A stretch of DNA of 64,000 bases, taken from positions 8,122,001 to 8,186,000 of the forward strand of contig JANJXV010000013.1 of NCBI GenBank assembly GCA_024803745.1. Reading direction: 5' to 3'. The translations under genes and the position numbers were made by a program. Under the pieces are notes generated by a model that saw only the letters and a list, made by a program, of their open reading frames with translations, was not told where the DNA came from and made no database searches. Numbering within the stretch: position 1 is the stretch's first letter; every line of letters begins with the position of its first letter. The stretch is from Megascapheus bottae. Lineage: Eukaryota > Chordata > Mammalia > Rodentia > Geomyidae. Positions 1 to 12,147 of the stretch are shown here, piece by piece.

Positions 1-99
1 AACACTTCTTTTCCCTCATTTTCTCACACTTTTTATCCTCCCAGCACTACATAATGAGTCTCATTGTTGATTGGGTTCAACATTTTTTCCTCTCCCTAA

Positions 100-1960
100 A
101 TCACATAAACATATACAAGACAAAGTGTACAAAAATCTAAATCAGTGACAGCAGGAAATAAACCAAAGGTGAAAAAAAGCTATTATGAGCCTTTGCTCAG
201 AATATCTGAGACATATTCTAGTTATTGCAAATGAGAGAAACCATAGAGCCTTTGGGTCTGGCTTATTTCCCTTAATAGAAATTTTTCCAAACCTTTCCAT
301 TTCTTTATGAATGGTGCAATATCATTATTTCTGATGGAAACACAGAATTCCATTGTGTATATATACTACTATACTTTCTTGAACTATTCATCCACCGAAG
401 GACATCTGGATTGATTCCATATCTTAGCTATGGTAAATGATACTGAAATCAACATGATTGTGCTGGTCGCTTTAGTTCAGGCTGGTTTATTATTATTTGT
501 GTAAGTGTCCAAGAGTGGGATTGCTGGGTCATATGAAAGCTCTATGTTGAGTCTTTTGAGGAACTGTCATACTGCTTTACAGAGTAGTTGAACAAACTTA
601 TATCCCCAGCAACATTTGCTATTATTATTTGTTTTCTTGATAGTGGCCTTTCTAACTGCTGTGAGGTATAACCTCAATGCTGTTTTGATTTACACTTTTT
701 TATGGCTAGAGATATTGAACATTTTTTTCTTCAGAGAAGTATCTGTTTATGCCTTTACTCCACTTACTAATTGGGTTGTTGTATCTTTGAGTGTTTGTTT
801 GAGGGAAGTTTAATTTTTGAGCACTCAATATATTTTTAGATATGAAGCCCTTATGTATAGCTAGTAAAACTCTCCCATTATGAGGACTTTTTATTTATTT
901 ATTTTGCTAGCTATGTCCTTTGCCCTGAAGAATCTCTTTAGTTTGATTCAATCCCATTTTCCAGGCTTCCTTTGACTTGTGTTTCTGGATCTTTACTTGG
1001 TAAGTTCCGAAGAGCCTACTGTTTTCACTATCTCTTCCTGTTATATTGTCAGAGTAATTGCTCTTAGATTGAGGTCTTTGATCAGTTTGGAATTGATTCT
1101 GGTGAATGGTGGTATAGAAGGATACAAGATCAGTTTTCTGCTTATATATAGCCAAATTTGTCAGTACCATTTGTTGAAGAGGCTATCGTTTTTCCATCCT
1201 GTGTTTTTGGTACCCTTATCAAAGATTAGGTGGCTATAGATCTGTGGGTTCATTTCCGGGTTTAGAGTTTTATGTCATTGCTTCTCAGGGCACTTCATGC
1301 ACTAGCCATTATCAAGCTGTTTATATTACTATAGTTTTGTAGTTGAGTTTGACGTTTGGTGTTGATATTCCTCCAATACCATTCTTCCTGCTAATAATTG
1401 TTTATGCTACTCTGGGTCTTTCATTATTCTATATAAGTTTTTAGATTGCTTCTTCTATATCATTGAAGATATTGTTAGGATTTTGATGGTTATTGCATTA
1501 AATTTATAGAAATCTTTGGGCAGTACTGTTATTTTTATGATGTTATTCCTCTCAATCCAGGAGCATGGGAGGTTTGTCCACTGCTTTAAATTTGTTTTAA
1601 TATATACTTTAGATTTCTAAAGTTTTCATCATAGAGGCCCTTCATATCTTTGGGTAAATTGGTATTTCATTTTTTTAGTGTATTACAAGAGTAGTTGTTT
1701 TCCTGATTTCAGCCTCACTATTCTCATTGTTGGCAAATAGAAAAGCTAATGATTTTATTATATCCCTGATTTTTACCAAAGTTTCACATCAGTTCAACTA
1801 ACTAGGGAGAGGCATCTCTGGGTTTCTTTAAAGACAGGATTGTGTCAGCTGCAAAGAAGAAAATTTTTATTTATTTTTTCTATATTCTAATCCTCTTTAT
1901 GCTTGTCTCTTGCTGTAGCTAGGAATTCTAATACTCTATTGAAGATTATTTGCTAATTAT
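100..1960 (-). mobile_element. Old LINE-1 fragment, antisense (ORF2 3' half)
   Basis: Read on the minus strand this is the 3' half of a LINE-1 ORF2 followed by a short 3' UTR. The plus strand carries the familiar reversed L1 text around 340-620: the complement of the 'ACAATGGAATTC' C-terminal region and of the segment for the 'CCAGCAATCC' region. The order matches the younger L1 at 2846-8819 but divergence is higher, with stops and indels in every frame, so it cannot encode a protein. The boundaries are approximate because both ends fade into unrecognised sequence. No target-site duplication was found. It is 5' truncated and lacks the endonuclease part of ORF2. Confidence 0.75.
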
Positions 1961-2845
1961 TTGAGCCAGAGGAACAGATGTGAAGAACATCCTTCCAGGA
2001 GCTGAGTCTAATCAGCTGAGAAACTTTACCTGGGACAACTCCTTTCAAAGCTAGTCTCACAAGCAGGGAAACAGATAACAGTCAGTAGTAATATGCCAGA
2101 ATCTACAGTAATTACAATTTCTCCACATCATTTCTTTCTTTGTGCTTGTTTTTTTTTCATGCCAGTCAATGTTCCAATTTCATAGTAAAACCCATGTCTA
2201 AGTGGGTAGAAAGTAGATCACTGAGTAAATATTTGAGGTGAATTTTTGATGAAGTACCCTAGAAGCTAATCCACGAAGCATTCCTTTGTCTAAAATGGGA
2301 GAGAAGATGGCACTGTAGGTTGTACTTAGCATAGAACTCATTTTATTTTCATGCCAACAAATCTTCCATCACCCCAACCCAACAAACAGATAGACAAATT
2401 TATTCTTGAGGAAATAGGGGCAGTCTCATAAAGCATGTAGATGAGGAGGCCCCACTTTAGTCTCACGATTACACAAGGAACATGTAAGCCATCAGGGCAG
2501 GTAGCTCTGTAGAAATACAAGGATTTTCTAACTCCGAGCAATTATCTCTAAAAGGATTTCTTTTACAATGCATGTATTTAACCTGTTAAAGTACTCTGAT
2601 GAGAGGGAACAGAATAAAGAAAATGATGAAAGGCTTGGAATCTGGTTGATAAAGACTAGCTCCTCTGAGCTAGAACCAGATAATAACATTTCTATTAAGT
2701 GCTGTGAGTGATGGAATTGAGATTGTTTTGTGTTATTAGGACACAGTGGAGTGAAGGCATTGAATCACGTAAATTGAGTATTAATTTATTTTTATGTGCT
2801 AATATGCCAATTTGAGTATTTTTTTATTCTTTCTGACTTTTAAAA
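1961..2845. other. Non-coding spacer, nothing recognised
   Basis: AT-rich sequence between two antisense L1 copies. I see no repeat family, exon-like frame or RNA gene in it. Confidence 0.5.
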
Positions 2846-3316
2846 TTTTTTCCATATATTTTTATTGTAATTAATAGAAGGGTTACATAATATTCATCAG
2901 ATAGAAGGTGCATTACTTCATATATTTTGATACATTTCTCATGTCTTGGTCCCCATTTCCCTCCCCTCATGCCCGCCCCTCATCTTGTTTACCCCGTTGC
3001 CTATCCAATTTCAAATAACCAAATATGCATATATCCAATATATCAGATAACAAGGTGAAATACTGTAACAACATGATATAACCAAGGGAGAGCAAAATAG
3101 ATGAGAAATAACATAGTACACTAAGTACAACAATCACTCATTATATGGTTTTGTTTCTATATCCTAGAGATCCTTTCATTTAGTGTCATACTATAGGGCT
3201 TTATGTATCTATGTTTTGTTCTATTGTAAATCTCTGCTAGGAGAGCCCTAGGTTTCTATTGATTATGACAAATGAGGGAAACAATTGAGCCTATGTTCCT
3301 TTGAGTCTGGCTTACT

Positions 3317-5948
3317 TCACTTAATATGATTTTTTCTAAGTCTTTCCATTTCCTTACAAATGGGGTGTTGTTGTGCTTTCTGATGGAAGAATAGAATTCC
3401 ATTGTGTGCAAATACCACATCTTGTTGATCCATTCATCAACTCATCAACTGGGGTCATCTGGGTTGGTTCCATATCTTTGCTATGGTAAATAGTGCTACA
3501 ATGAACATTGTTGTGCTAAAGGATTTAATATGTCCTTGTTTCTGGACCATTGGGTAAATGCCAAGTAGTGGAATTGCTGGATCATAGGGGAGCACTATGT
3601 TTAGTCTTTTGAGGAACTGCCATACTGCTTTACATAGTGGTTGGATGAGTTTGTGCTCCCACCAAAAGTGTAGTAATAATCCCTCCTGGCCACATCCCCT
3701 CCAGCATCTGTTGTTATTAGATTTCTTGATCATGGCCATTCTAACTGAAGTGAGGTGGAATCTTAAAGTTGTTTTGATTTGCACTTTTTTTATGGCCAGA
3801 GACATCAAGCATTTCTTCATGTGTCTACAGGCCATTCTTATTTCCTCTTCAGAGAAGTCTCTCTTTAAGTCTTTGACCAATCTTTTAATGGGATGGTTGT
3901 TTCTTTGGAGATTAGTTTTGGAGTGATTCAATTTTTTGAACTGTTGATATATATTTGTTATGATGCATTTGTCCCTTGTATGTTTAGTGACTTTGTCTGA
4001 TTTGTTGTGTTTCTTGGTCTTAAGAAAGTTTCAACCTGCGCCAAGGAGAGCTAGTGTATCTCCTATTGTAAAGTTTTCAATGTATCTGCTTTTACCTCCA
4101 GTCTTTGATCCATTTGGAGTTAATTCTAGGGGAGGATGACAAAGAAGCATCCAACGTTAGTTTTCTGCAGGTGCTTAACCAGTTCTATCAGCACCACTCG
4201 TTGACGAGGCTGTCTTTCTTCCATTTTATTTTTTTGACTCCCATATCAAAGGTTGGGTGTATGTTGATCCAGCTTTGCATACCTGTGATGAATCTTGTTT
4301 GATTATAGTGTATATTTTTTAATGAGTTGCTAAAGACCGTTGGCCAGTATTTTGTTGAGAAGTTTTGCATCAATATTCATCAAAGAAATGGGTCTATAAT
4401 TATCTTTCTTTGATGAATCTCTGTCTGGATTTGGGATGAGGGTAATAGTGGATTCATAGAATGTATTTGGCAAAGAGCCTTCATTTTCAATTTCGTTGAA
4501 GAGCTTGAGGAGTGTGACCTCTGCTTTGAAGACCTTATAGAATTCACCTGTGAATCCATCTGGCCCTGGGCTTTTCTTGGATGGAAGGTCTCTTATTGTC
4601 ATTTCTATTTCAGTGCTTGAGATAGGTCTATTTAGTTGGATTAAATCCCCTTGGTTCAGGGTGGGTATGTTAATATTGGCTAGAAATTCATCCATTTCTT
4701 CTAGATTCTCAAATTTGCTGGCATAAAGGTTTGAAAAGTATTCCCTCATGATGCTCTGGATCCTGGTCATTTCTGTCGTGATATTACCATTCTCATCTGT
4801 GATTTTGTTTATTTCAGTGTGCTCCCTTCTTTTTTGGTACGATTTGCTGTCTGTCAATTTTGTTATTTTTTTCAAAGAACCAACTCCTAGTTTTGTTGAA
4901 TCTTTCTATAGAGTTTTTTGGACTCGAATTCCTTTAAACCTGCTTTGATTTTAATAATTTGCTTCCTTCTACTGGGATTAGGGTTAGTTTGTTGCTCTTT
5001 TTCCAAGAGCTTAAGGTGCCACATTAAATTGTTCCTTTTTGATTTTTCCAATTTGTTAATGAAGGCACTCAGAGCTATAAATCTTCCTCTGATTATTGCC
5101 TTGTATGTTTCCCATAGGAGCTATGTGCTCTTTTTGTTAAATTTTATATACTGTTGAATTTCTGTTCTGATCTTCTTGATGACCCATTGTTAATTCAACA
5201 ATGTGTTGTTCAATCTCCAAGTGTTTCAGGGTTTTCCTTGGTGGAGACAGGTGTTCAGTTCCAATTTGATGCCCTTGTGGTCTGAGGGAATGCAGGGAAT
5301 TAGTTCAGTGTTTCTGAATCTGCACAGGTTAGTTTTATGGCATAAAACATGGTCTATTTTGGAAAATGTTTCATGTGCTGCTGAAAAAAAGTATATTGTA
5401 ATGTTGCTGGGTGGAATAATCTGCAGATGTCTGTTAGATCTAGTTGGTCTATACAGTTGTTCAATTCTGAGGTTTCTCTGTTGAGATTTGCTATAGTTGA
5501 GAGTGATGTGTTAAAGTCACCAGCAATCACTGTGTTTTGATCCATGTGTGGTTTTAGTGAAAGTAAAGTTTGCTTGATGAAGTTTGGTGCTCCAGGATTA
5601 GGTGTGTAGATATTTAGGATGGTTATGTCCTCCTGGAGGAAAGATCCCTTTAGTAGTATGTAATAATCTTCTTTGTCTTTTATCACTAATTTTAGTTTGG
5701 AGTCTATTTTATTTGTTATGAGGATGGCAACTCCAGCCTGTTTATGTGGGCCGTTAGCTTGATAAACTTTATTCCAACTTTTTACTTAAAAAAAATTTGT
5801 TTTGGGGGTCAAGATATGTCTCATGAAGACAGCAGAACAATGGATCTTGCTTTTTGATCCAACTAGACAGTCTATGTTGTTTAATTGGAGAGTTAAGTCC
5901 ATTGATATTGAGAGTTAGAGTTGAAAAATATTTACTAGTTCCTGCCAT
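3317..5948 (-). pseudogene. L1 ORF2 (endonuclease/reverse transcriptase), internally deleted
   Basis: In intact L1 this ORF encodes the nicking endonuclease and reverse transcriptase used for target-primed reverse transcription. The start is the ATG at 5948, followed by an endonuclease N-terminus with LNINGLN and then HETYL, where QETHL is usual. The endonuclease continues at 5686-5354 with the AGDFN catalytic motif. The segment 4875-4330 holds the region before the RT fingers ([13 protein letters not shown]) and then NYRPISLMN. At about 4260 the reading jumps from 'RFITGMQSW' to the far C-terminal 'KDSLVNEWC' block, so the RT palm with its catalytic aspartates is missing. The C-terminal domain follows (3931-3455) with several stops. 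The natural ORF2 stop is the TGA at 3317-3319. It is a broken gene. Confidence 0.85.
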
Positions 5949-6009
5949 TTTTAAAAGCTTTCATTAGGGCCTGTGTTGGACAGTTCTTGCGGTACATTGC
6001 TGGTATAAT

Positions 6010-7190
6010 TTTGAGGTGCCATTTGTTTGTCAGTATCACATTTGTGTTGGTTTTCAATGTGTAGAACATCTTTGAGAATTTTCTGTAATGCTAGTTTGGT
6101 TGCTATGTAATGTTGCAACTTTTACTTCGAATGGAGGGTTTTTATTATTCCCTCAGTTATGAATGGGAGCTTAGTTGGTTACAGTATTCTTGATTGGTAG
6201 TTATTTGTCTTAAGGGCATGACATATATCCTTCCAATCTTTTCTTGCTTGCATGGTCTCTGCTGAAAAATCTGTGGTTATTCTGATTGGTTTTCCTTTGT
6301 AGGTGACTGTTCTCTTTTCCCTGGCTGCTTTTAGGATCCTTTCTTTGGTCTCTATTGATCCTGTGTGGATTATAATTTGGTGGAGGGATGTCCTTTTCTG
6401 ATTAGGTCTGTTTAGGGTTCTAAAAGCTTCTTGTATCTAGACGGGCCTGCCCTTCTGTATATTTGGAAAGTTCTCTGAGATGATTCCCTGAAGTAAATTT
6501 CTAATACCATTGACCTCTTTCTCCAGGCCTTCCTCAATACCAGTGAGCCTTAAATTAGGCTTCCTAATTGTATCTTGGACCTCCTGAAGCATCCTTTCAT
6601 ATTTCCTATATTTGGTTTGACTCATTTTCTGTTCTTTGTCTATAACACCTATATTATCTTCAACACGGAAGATTCTCTCTTCTTCATTGTCTAACCTGCT
6701 ATCAATACTTTCTACTTTATTCTTCATCTCCCTTCCTTCCAATTGTTCATTTTTAATGCTTTGCATCTCTTGTTTTAGATCATGTATGGACTTCTTTAAC
6801 TCCTTGATTTACATTTGAGTGGACAGCTCAGCAGCTTTACTCTTATTGGACATTTGTTGGAGTTTGGTCAGCTTTTTGTGTGTGGATTCTGTGAATTAGA
6901 TCATTTTTCTTTGTCTAGCTTAAATCCCTTATTATGGCCTCCTTTATGGCTTACTCAAGTTCACATATCACCTTCTTTATGGTTTCTTCTCTTTTAGCTA
7001 TGGCTTCCTCACGTATCTCTTTCTGTATGTTTTCAAGCTTTTCGTTAATCATGTTTAACAATTGCATTTGTAAAGCATTGAGAGGACTCTCCTCTAGTTT
7101 TGCCATTGACTGCTCCATTGTCTGTTTATATTGGGTGAGAGATGCTATCCCTTTATTTGTCATTTTTCTTGAGTTTCTTGTTCTGCCCAT
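6010..7190 (-). pseudogene. L1 ORF1 (RNA-binding chaperone), degenerate
   Basis: L1 ORF1p is a trimeric coiled-coil nucleic-acid chaperone that coats L1 RNA. The minus-strand frame opens at 7190 with MGRTRNSRK, and a glutamine-, glutamate- and lysine-rich coiled-coil region follows (7190-6950, then 6766-6600). The RRM start 'KPNLRLTGIEEG' is near 6570. After a stop at 6437 the C-terminal domain can still be read in shifted frames: 'RILKAAR' and 'TYKGKPIRI' near 6340-6290, then 'YPTKLPFITEG' near 6180-6140. Stops at about 6951 and 6437, plus frameshifts, break it into at least three pieces. The 3' end of the frame is approximate. Confidence 0.8.
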
Positions 7191-7199
7191 TTGAAAATA

Positions 7200-8819
7200 G
7201 GAGCAAGATTAATACTGCATTAAATTATAATTTTTAAGATACAACCAACCTAGAGCTATTTAACTGGCCAGACAATAGATGTTCATAAATTTAGATTGGT
7301 ATTATCACTTTCTCTCTCTCTTCTTGTGCAATTACAGACAAATCTAATACCACCACTGGTCACCAACTGCGCCTCCTCCACAATCCAATCTCTATTTTAT
7401 TTAAGTCCCTCCCGACCTTCAATATAATTGAACACCTGGATATCCAGTATTGCTCAACAACCATCAACTGTAGATCTATGCATTATAAAAGTTGAAGGAT
7501 GAACAGAGGACCAGAGATAGAAAAATGGTATGAAAGACAAGAGGGGAGGTAAGAAAAGAGTAATGTAGGAGTGCAATATTAATATAGTAATGAAGAAAAG
7601 AGCATAAGGATAACTGACCTAAGGTGCTAGAAGCCTAAAATAGTTGAGTACAAAATTTAGAAAAAATAAGATAAAACTTATGAAAATAAGAAGAGTAATA
7701 AGAATATATAAAGAAAAGATGAAGGTATATATAGGAGAGATCAATGATAAAAATTAATAAAATTAAAAATAAACAAACAAAAAAGAAAAACAAGAAAAAA
7801 AGGTGGGTGGAAATCCCACACAATTGTGACTTCTTAGATAACAAGCAGCCGAGTGTATCAATAAAAATATCATTTGTATCCAGTCTGTACCCAGTGATGT
7901 CACTATGTTTCTAGGAACGACCACAATGACAGAAGAAAAGCGGACAAAAAAAAATGGATAAAATCATACCATTAAAAAAAAAGTGGAGGTAAAATGGCAA
8001 AAAAAATAAGAGCACATAAAAATGCAAATGAAAAAAGGTAGAGGAAAAAAAGGGATATTTTTCAGTTTTTTATATTTATTTATTTATTTATTTATTTATT
8101 TTTTGTGGAGGCCGGGTATGAAACTTATGCCTCCATTAAATTCAGGATCCAAACACTTCAAAAAGTATTTTTCTCCTGCAATTTGGCTTTGCAGTTTTTC
8201 CCCATGATCAGCTTTGTTTACCAGGAGGAGGAACTTCCGCTAGCACCAGGGGGTGGACGTCCAACTAAGCTGCCTCTAGGAAAATCTTTGCCCTTTTTAA
8301 TGATGACACTGCCAGCACCACTTCTCAGGCTCCAGTTGGTTTGGCTGGGTCTTTGCCAGCAGTCAAGATGGTGCTGCTCTTGGCTGGTTGGGGAGAGGAT
8401 TCCTTCCCAGTGTCATTCTAGGAGCAGAAGTGGAAACTTCTCCACGGAGGTACTCACAAATTGCTAGATTTTCTGATTATAGAAGCTGGCAGGTCTGCAC
8501 CACAGCCAGGTGAAGGCTCTGGGCTGGTGCAGGCTCCGTGTGGTTCTGTCTGGAGCTGGCGGGTCTGCGCTGCCCAGAAGCACTGTCTGCTCAGGTTCTG
8601 GAGGGAAGCTTTGTCTCTGTGGCGGCTCCAAGTCGCTAGCGCTGCTCCATACTGTCTTCTTGCACTGGTTTCCTGCCTTTTTCCTCTCTGACAGTTCTCT
8701 GTGGTGCTAAAGCTTAGGATGGATCTTTGGGTCTGAACTTTCCCCTACGATGCTAGCACTGGTATCTTGGCGAGAGCTCAGAAAGACTCACGCGGAACCA
8801 CTGCCATCTTTCGCGGATC
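7200..8819 (-). promoter_or_regulatory. L1 5' UTR / internal promoter region
   Basis: This 1.6-kb stretch lies upstream of L1 ORF1. The part next to ORF1 is A-rich (7640-8060) and contains a (TTTA)n run at about 8070-8101. The distal 8200-8819 part is clearly more GC-rich than its surroundings and ends in a CpG-containing segment (TCGCGGATC, CACGCGGAACC) with a YY1-like AAGATGGC core on the minus strand. L1 5' UTRs act as internal RNA polymerase II promoters, and the GC-rich end and YY1 site fit that role. Current activity cannot be judged from sequence. Confidence 0.65.
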
Positions 8820-9185
8820 TCTAGAGTATGTCTTTAAATGTTTTTAGTCACTTGAAACGTTAATGGCTTTGAAGACTCAATACATAGTTGAAATATACAA
8901 CAAATTCCTTCCATTTTTTTTAAGAAAGCATGAATTATTTCCAATGCAATGCATTCTTTTTTAGCTTCAGGATTTCCATGCTTAGAAGTGAGCCCTTCTA
9001 GCATTTGACATTCTTAATAAATAAATACATAAATAAGTTCATTTCATGTTTGAGTGGCACTCAAGATAGAATCATTTGGTGCCTAATTTTATTTTGAGTT
9101 TCCTGATCCTTAAATTTTAGTATGCTTCTCTATGATAATCTCCAATATCCTAGAAAAAAATGTTCTAAATTAATTTTGTTGTTAT
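8820..9185. other. Non-coding flank, nothing recognised
   Basis: AT-rich sequence flanking the L1 5' end. No repeat family or frame recognised. Confidence 0.5.
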
Positions 9186-9372
9186 TTTCTGTTGGTACTG
9201 GGACTTAAACTCAGAGTTGTACTGACTTAGTTGTTGTGGTCACAGCTGGCCCTTTACTAGTTGAGCCAGAGCTCTACTTTTGACTTTTTGATGGTTAATT
9301 GGAAATGAGATCTCAGTGGGCCTCTATTTCCAACCTGGTTTCAAACCTCACACTCCTGTGAGCTGCCAGCAT
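9186..9372 (-). mobile_element. Dimeric B1/ID-type SINE, antisense
   Basis: It contains the reversed landmarks of the local dimeric SINE: 'TTGAGCCAGAGCTCTAC', 'GGTTAATTGGA' and 'GTTTCAAACC'. The 7SL-like end ('GTGAGCTGCC') is worn. The copy is old and divergent. Confidence 0.7.
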
Positions 9373-10345
9373 TTAACAATGATTTATTATTTGTACAATT
9401 AATTGCAATACTTAATGTATTTAAAAGAAGAACACACTTAGCTAAAGGTCTTGAGAAATTCCTTAAGATCAGGTCAATTGGATTTAGCCTGTGCCCCCTG
9501 TTGGTGTGGGAAAGCCAGTGGACTGCCACTGAGCCCTATAAAATTCCAGCATTCCCTATGGAGGTATAGGGGTGGGAAAAAAAATCACATCCTATTGTAA
9601 TGAATATCCTACTGCCTAAGAGAAAACTTTTATAATTACCTGAAATGTTATGTTTAAGCTGATCATTTGGTTATTAAAATGAGCAGGCACTAGGCAATTT
9701 TTATTCTCATTTGACCTTGAAGTTACCTGACAGTATTGGTCACATAGGCAGTAAGAGTAGGCATTTGAGTCTACCGGGGTACAACTTCTTTCACTACTCT
9801 GTTACTTTAATCTGAAGTCAGTTTGGGTTCTTCTCTGTTTCTTATCTTTCACTAACTCAGACAAGCAATAGAGTTGACTGTCAATCTCTCCCATGAATCC
9901 CTGAGAACTATTTTCATCAGGTTTTCCTTTTCCATTTCAATTGGTAATAGCTTACTGAAAAAATCCTGAACTAGTTGAGGTTCTATTTTCATATACTATT
10001 TCTATTCCTCCTGCCATTCAATTTCCCTAATTTCTAACATTAATGATATCAATGTCAACTTGATCATTTTGGTCATATCACTCTGTTCTTTTTTTTTTAA
10101 GAAAATGAAAGTAGAGGCTCATTGCATTCTTGATTATGTTTATATTTCATACTGTGGTATTTAAGGACTATTATAGCATAGCTACAATATATGTTTCAAG
10201 TCTAATTTCCAATCAAGAGCTTACATAAAACTGTGTCATTAAGCATTTAAATATTCTTGGCATTTGAAGTTTGCTTATTATGTTATCTTAATGAGAGTTC
10301 CTTAGATCCCGTTTTCATCCAAAATATTATTCCAAAAATTGATAC
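9373..10345. other. Non-coding, nothing recognised
   Basis: No coding frame, RNA gene or clear repeat was seen. The sequence is moderately AT-rich. Confidence 0.5.
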
Positions 10346-10536
10346 TCGGGGGTCTGGCCTAGTAGCAGAATGCTTGTCTAGCATGAGTGAAGACCTGGGT
10401 TCAATTCCTCAGTACCACATACATAGAAAAAGCCAAAAGTGGTGCTTTGTCTCAAGTGATAGAGCTCTAGCCTTGAGAAAACCCAAGGACAGTGCTCAGG
10501 CCCTGAGTTCAGTCCCAGGACTGGCAAAAAAAAGTA
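10346..10536 (+). mobile_element. ID-like tRNA-derived SINE, sense
   Basis: It starts with a pol III A box (TGGCCTAGTAGC) and, about 40 bp on, a B box (GGGTTCAATTCC). The family-specific body follows (CACATACATAGAAAAAGCC, TCAAGTGATAGAGCTCTAG, CCTGAGTTCAGTCCC) and ends in a short A tail. Nearby copies at 34326, 50328 and 55102 share the same layout. Confidence 0.85.
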
Positions 10537-10719
10537 ATAATCATTTGAAGTCAGTATCTATTGTAATATTTACTGTGCAACATTTTGTCTGTTTAAGTAA
10601 AACAATGTTTTATTTTGAATTTTTTTATCTTATTCTGAATTGGAGAATAACTAGGGAAACTGAGGCCTAATCTGTATAAAATTTTGACTAATAGCTCTAG
10701 ATATTTTAATTTAAATACA

Positions 10720-10862
10720 TTTAACAGGTGTAGTGATCTTTTTTCTATGAACCACAAACAAAGAAAGTGACATTCAGAGACACTAAGTAGTTGCACCATT
10801 TTCTAAACATCGTTTTAGCCAGTTCTAGGGCTTGAATTCAAGGTCTGGGCATTGTCCTACCA
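10720..10862 (-). mobile_element. Possible MIR fragment, antisense
   Basis: The wording 'AAGTAGTTGCACC' followed by 'GGGCTTGAATTCAAGGTCTG' resembles the reversed MIR tRNA-like part. Divergence is high, so this is a weak call. Confidence 0.35.
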
Positions 10863-10867
10863 CAGAA

Positions 10868-10962
10868 TCACTTCCAGCCTTTTCTGTCTATGTAGTTTCA
10901 AGAATTCAAACCCAGGGCTTAGTGCATGCTTGGCAAGTATTCTCCCACCAGGCCCCACTCCC
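10868..10962 (-). mobile_element. ID-like SINE fragment, antisense
   Basis: It has a reversed B box (GAATTCAAACCC) and then 'GTGCATGCTTGGCAAG' and 'CCACCAGGCCCC', the reversed tRNA-like head of the local ID-type SINE. The body is missing. Confidence 0.65.
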
Positions 10963-11499
10963 ATCCCCATTTCCTATTTTTTTATAAGCAGTTGTATGGG
11001 AATAAAGGCTAAGCCAATCTCAATTTCAAAGACGAAATCTTACTGTAGTGCACATTCTTGTAATACAGAAATAATTGCCCACTCTCTCTCCAGATACACT
11101 AAGTAGTCTTTTAACATTGTCCATCTATAGCTGGAGTTTTGTCAACTTTGGAAAGGTCACTACAAATTTGGATATTTTAAGCTACTTTTTATGAAAACAT
11201 ACAAAATAGAGGTAATTAAAGTTCATCTCAACTTTACACTAGATAGCCCAATCTACATATTTATATCACCTACTTTTCCTGGCAGAGGTCATCTACGTGG
11301 CACCAATCTTCACTCTGCCTAGTCCATTCTCTTCTGTTTGGGTCCCTGTAACTTGCTATACTTTCCTTACAGGAGTTCATTTTCTCTGTGCAAGCATCTC
11401 TCTCTTCTTTGATTATATATTCTTTCAAATTTAATTTCAAAAGTAGAACCATATATAAAAGCAGAGTTTCTTAGTCTCACAGAGATCACTTTATTTCTC
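10963..11499. other. Non-coding, nothing recognised
   Basis: Several short frames open here, but none looks like an exon or a known family. Confidence 0.5.
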
Positions 11500-11690
11500 T
11501 ACTTTTTTTCCCATCAGATGTTGGGTAGATTATTTACCTAAAATCTGCCTTAGTTTCTAGTTTCCTCATTTCTACCATTTCTAATGTGCTTGTGTCCATT
11601 AGAAAAGGTGTGAAAAGTAATAATATACCTTGTGGGTAATAAATGCTCAGTAAATATTAACTCTGATTATGATGGTTATTATTTCTTAAA
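11500..11690 (+). mobile_element. Possible MIR, sense
   Basis: The 'TAGTTTCCTCATTTCTA' core followed by 'AAATGCTCAGTAAATATTAA' follows the MIR layout (core, then the animal-wide 3' end). It is old and divergent. Confidence 0.45.
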
Positions 11691-12079
11691 CTTAAGCAAA
11701 TTGAAGTTATAAGCATTAGCATTAATGGAAGAGGCTAAGATGAGTCAAATAATAATTAATGGTCTGTCTTCCAATTGAATGGATCACACAGAGCAATCTT
11801 TTTTTTTCTCCCTTGCCTTATTTTTTTAAGGGAAAAAAAAGTCAATCAGAAGCTGCTAGAGCAGAGAAAAGCAAATCACTTTGGCACCCAAACAACAAAG
11901 CAATGTTAGTTTATTTTCTTTGTAAAAAATCATCTGTTCGCAAACCTCTTTTATGAAATACCTGTCAAGGTCCATTTTATTGAACGTTACTCACTCCACA
12001 TTCTTTTGGACTCAAGGTCATTCCATTATCAGTTCCTGTATCACCTTCACTATTGGAAATGGACTGTTGGAGAAAGAAA
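11691..12079. other. Non-coding, nothing recognised
   Basis: AT-rich sequence with homopolymer T and A runs near 11800-11840. Nothing else recognised. Confidence 0.5.
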
Positions 12080-12080
12080 G

Positions 12081-12123
<43 letters not shown>

Positions 12124-12147
12124 CACGCACGCACACACACACACACA
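12080..12147. repeat. (CA)n microsatellite
   Basis: A nearly pure CA dinucleotide run broken by ATGCACGCACG in the middle. The histidine/threonine frames over it are artefacts. Confidence 0.95.

Larger units (their letters stand above)
2846..8819 (-). mobile_element. Near full-length LINE-1, antisense, with internal ORF2 deletion
   Basis: This is a LINE-1 on the minus strand, about 6 kb long. In element order it has a 5' UTR (8819 to about 7200), ORF1 (7190 to about 6010), ORF2 (5948-3317) and a 3' UTR ending near 2846 in the ATATATG/A-rich tail shared with the other L1 copies here. The 5' end carries an AAGATGGC YY1-like core (plus 8803-8810), about 10 bp from the inferred start. Mammalian L1 promoters have such a site there, so the element appears complete at its 5' end. 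ORF2 has lost its central reverse-transcriptase region, so the copy is dead. I could not find a convincing target-site duplication. Confidence 0.85.

Noticed and set aside
2820..8840. Possible target-site duplication of the long L1 (TGACTTTTAAAA near 2838 and TGTCTTTAAATG near 8828)
   Set aside because: The match is weak, in AT-rich sequence, and needs several mismatches. Not claimed.
10346..10420. A and B boxes as a possible tRNA gene (also at 34326, 50328 and 55102)
   Set aside because: The same sequence recurs with an identical downstream body and A tail, and it lacks a foldable anticodon arm. These are SINEs.
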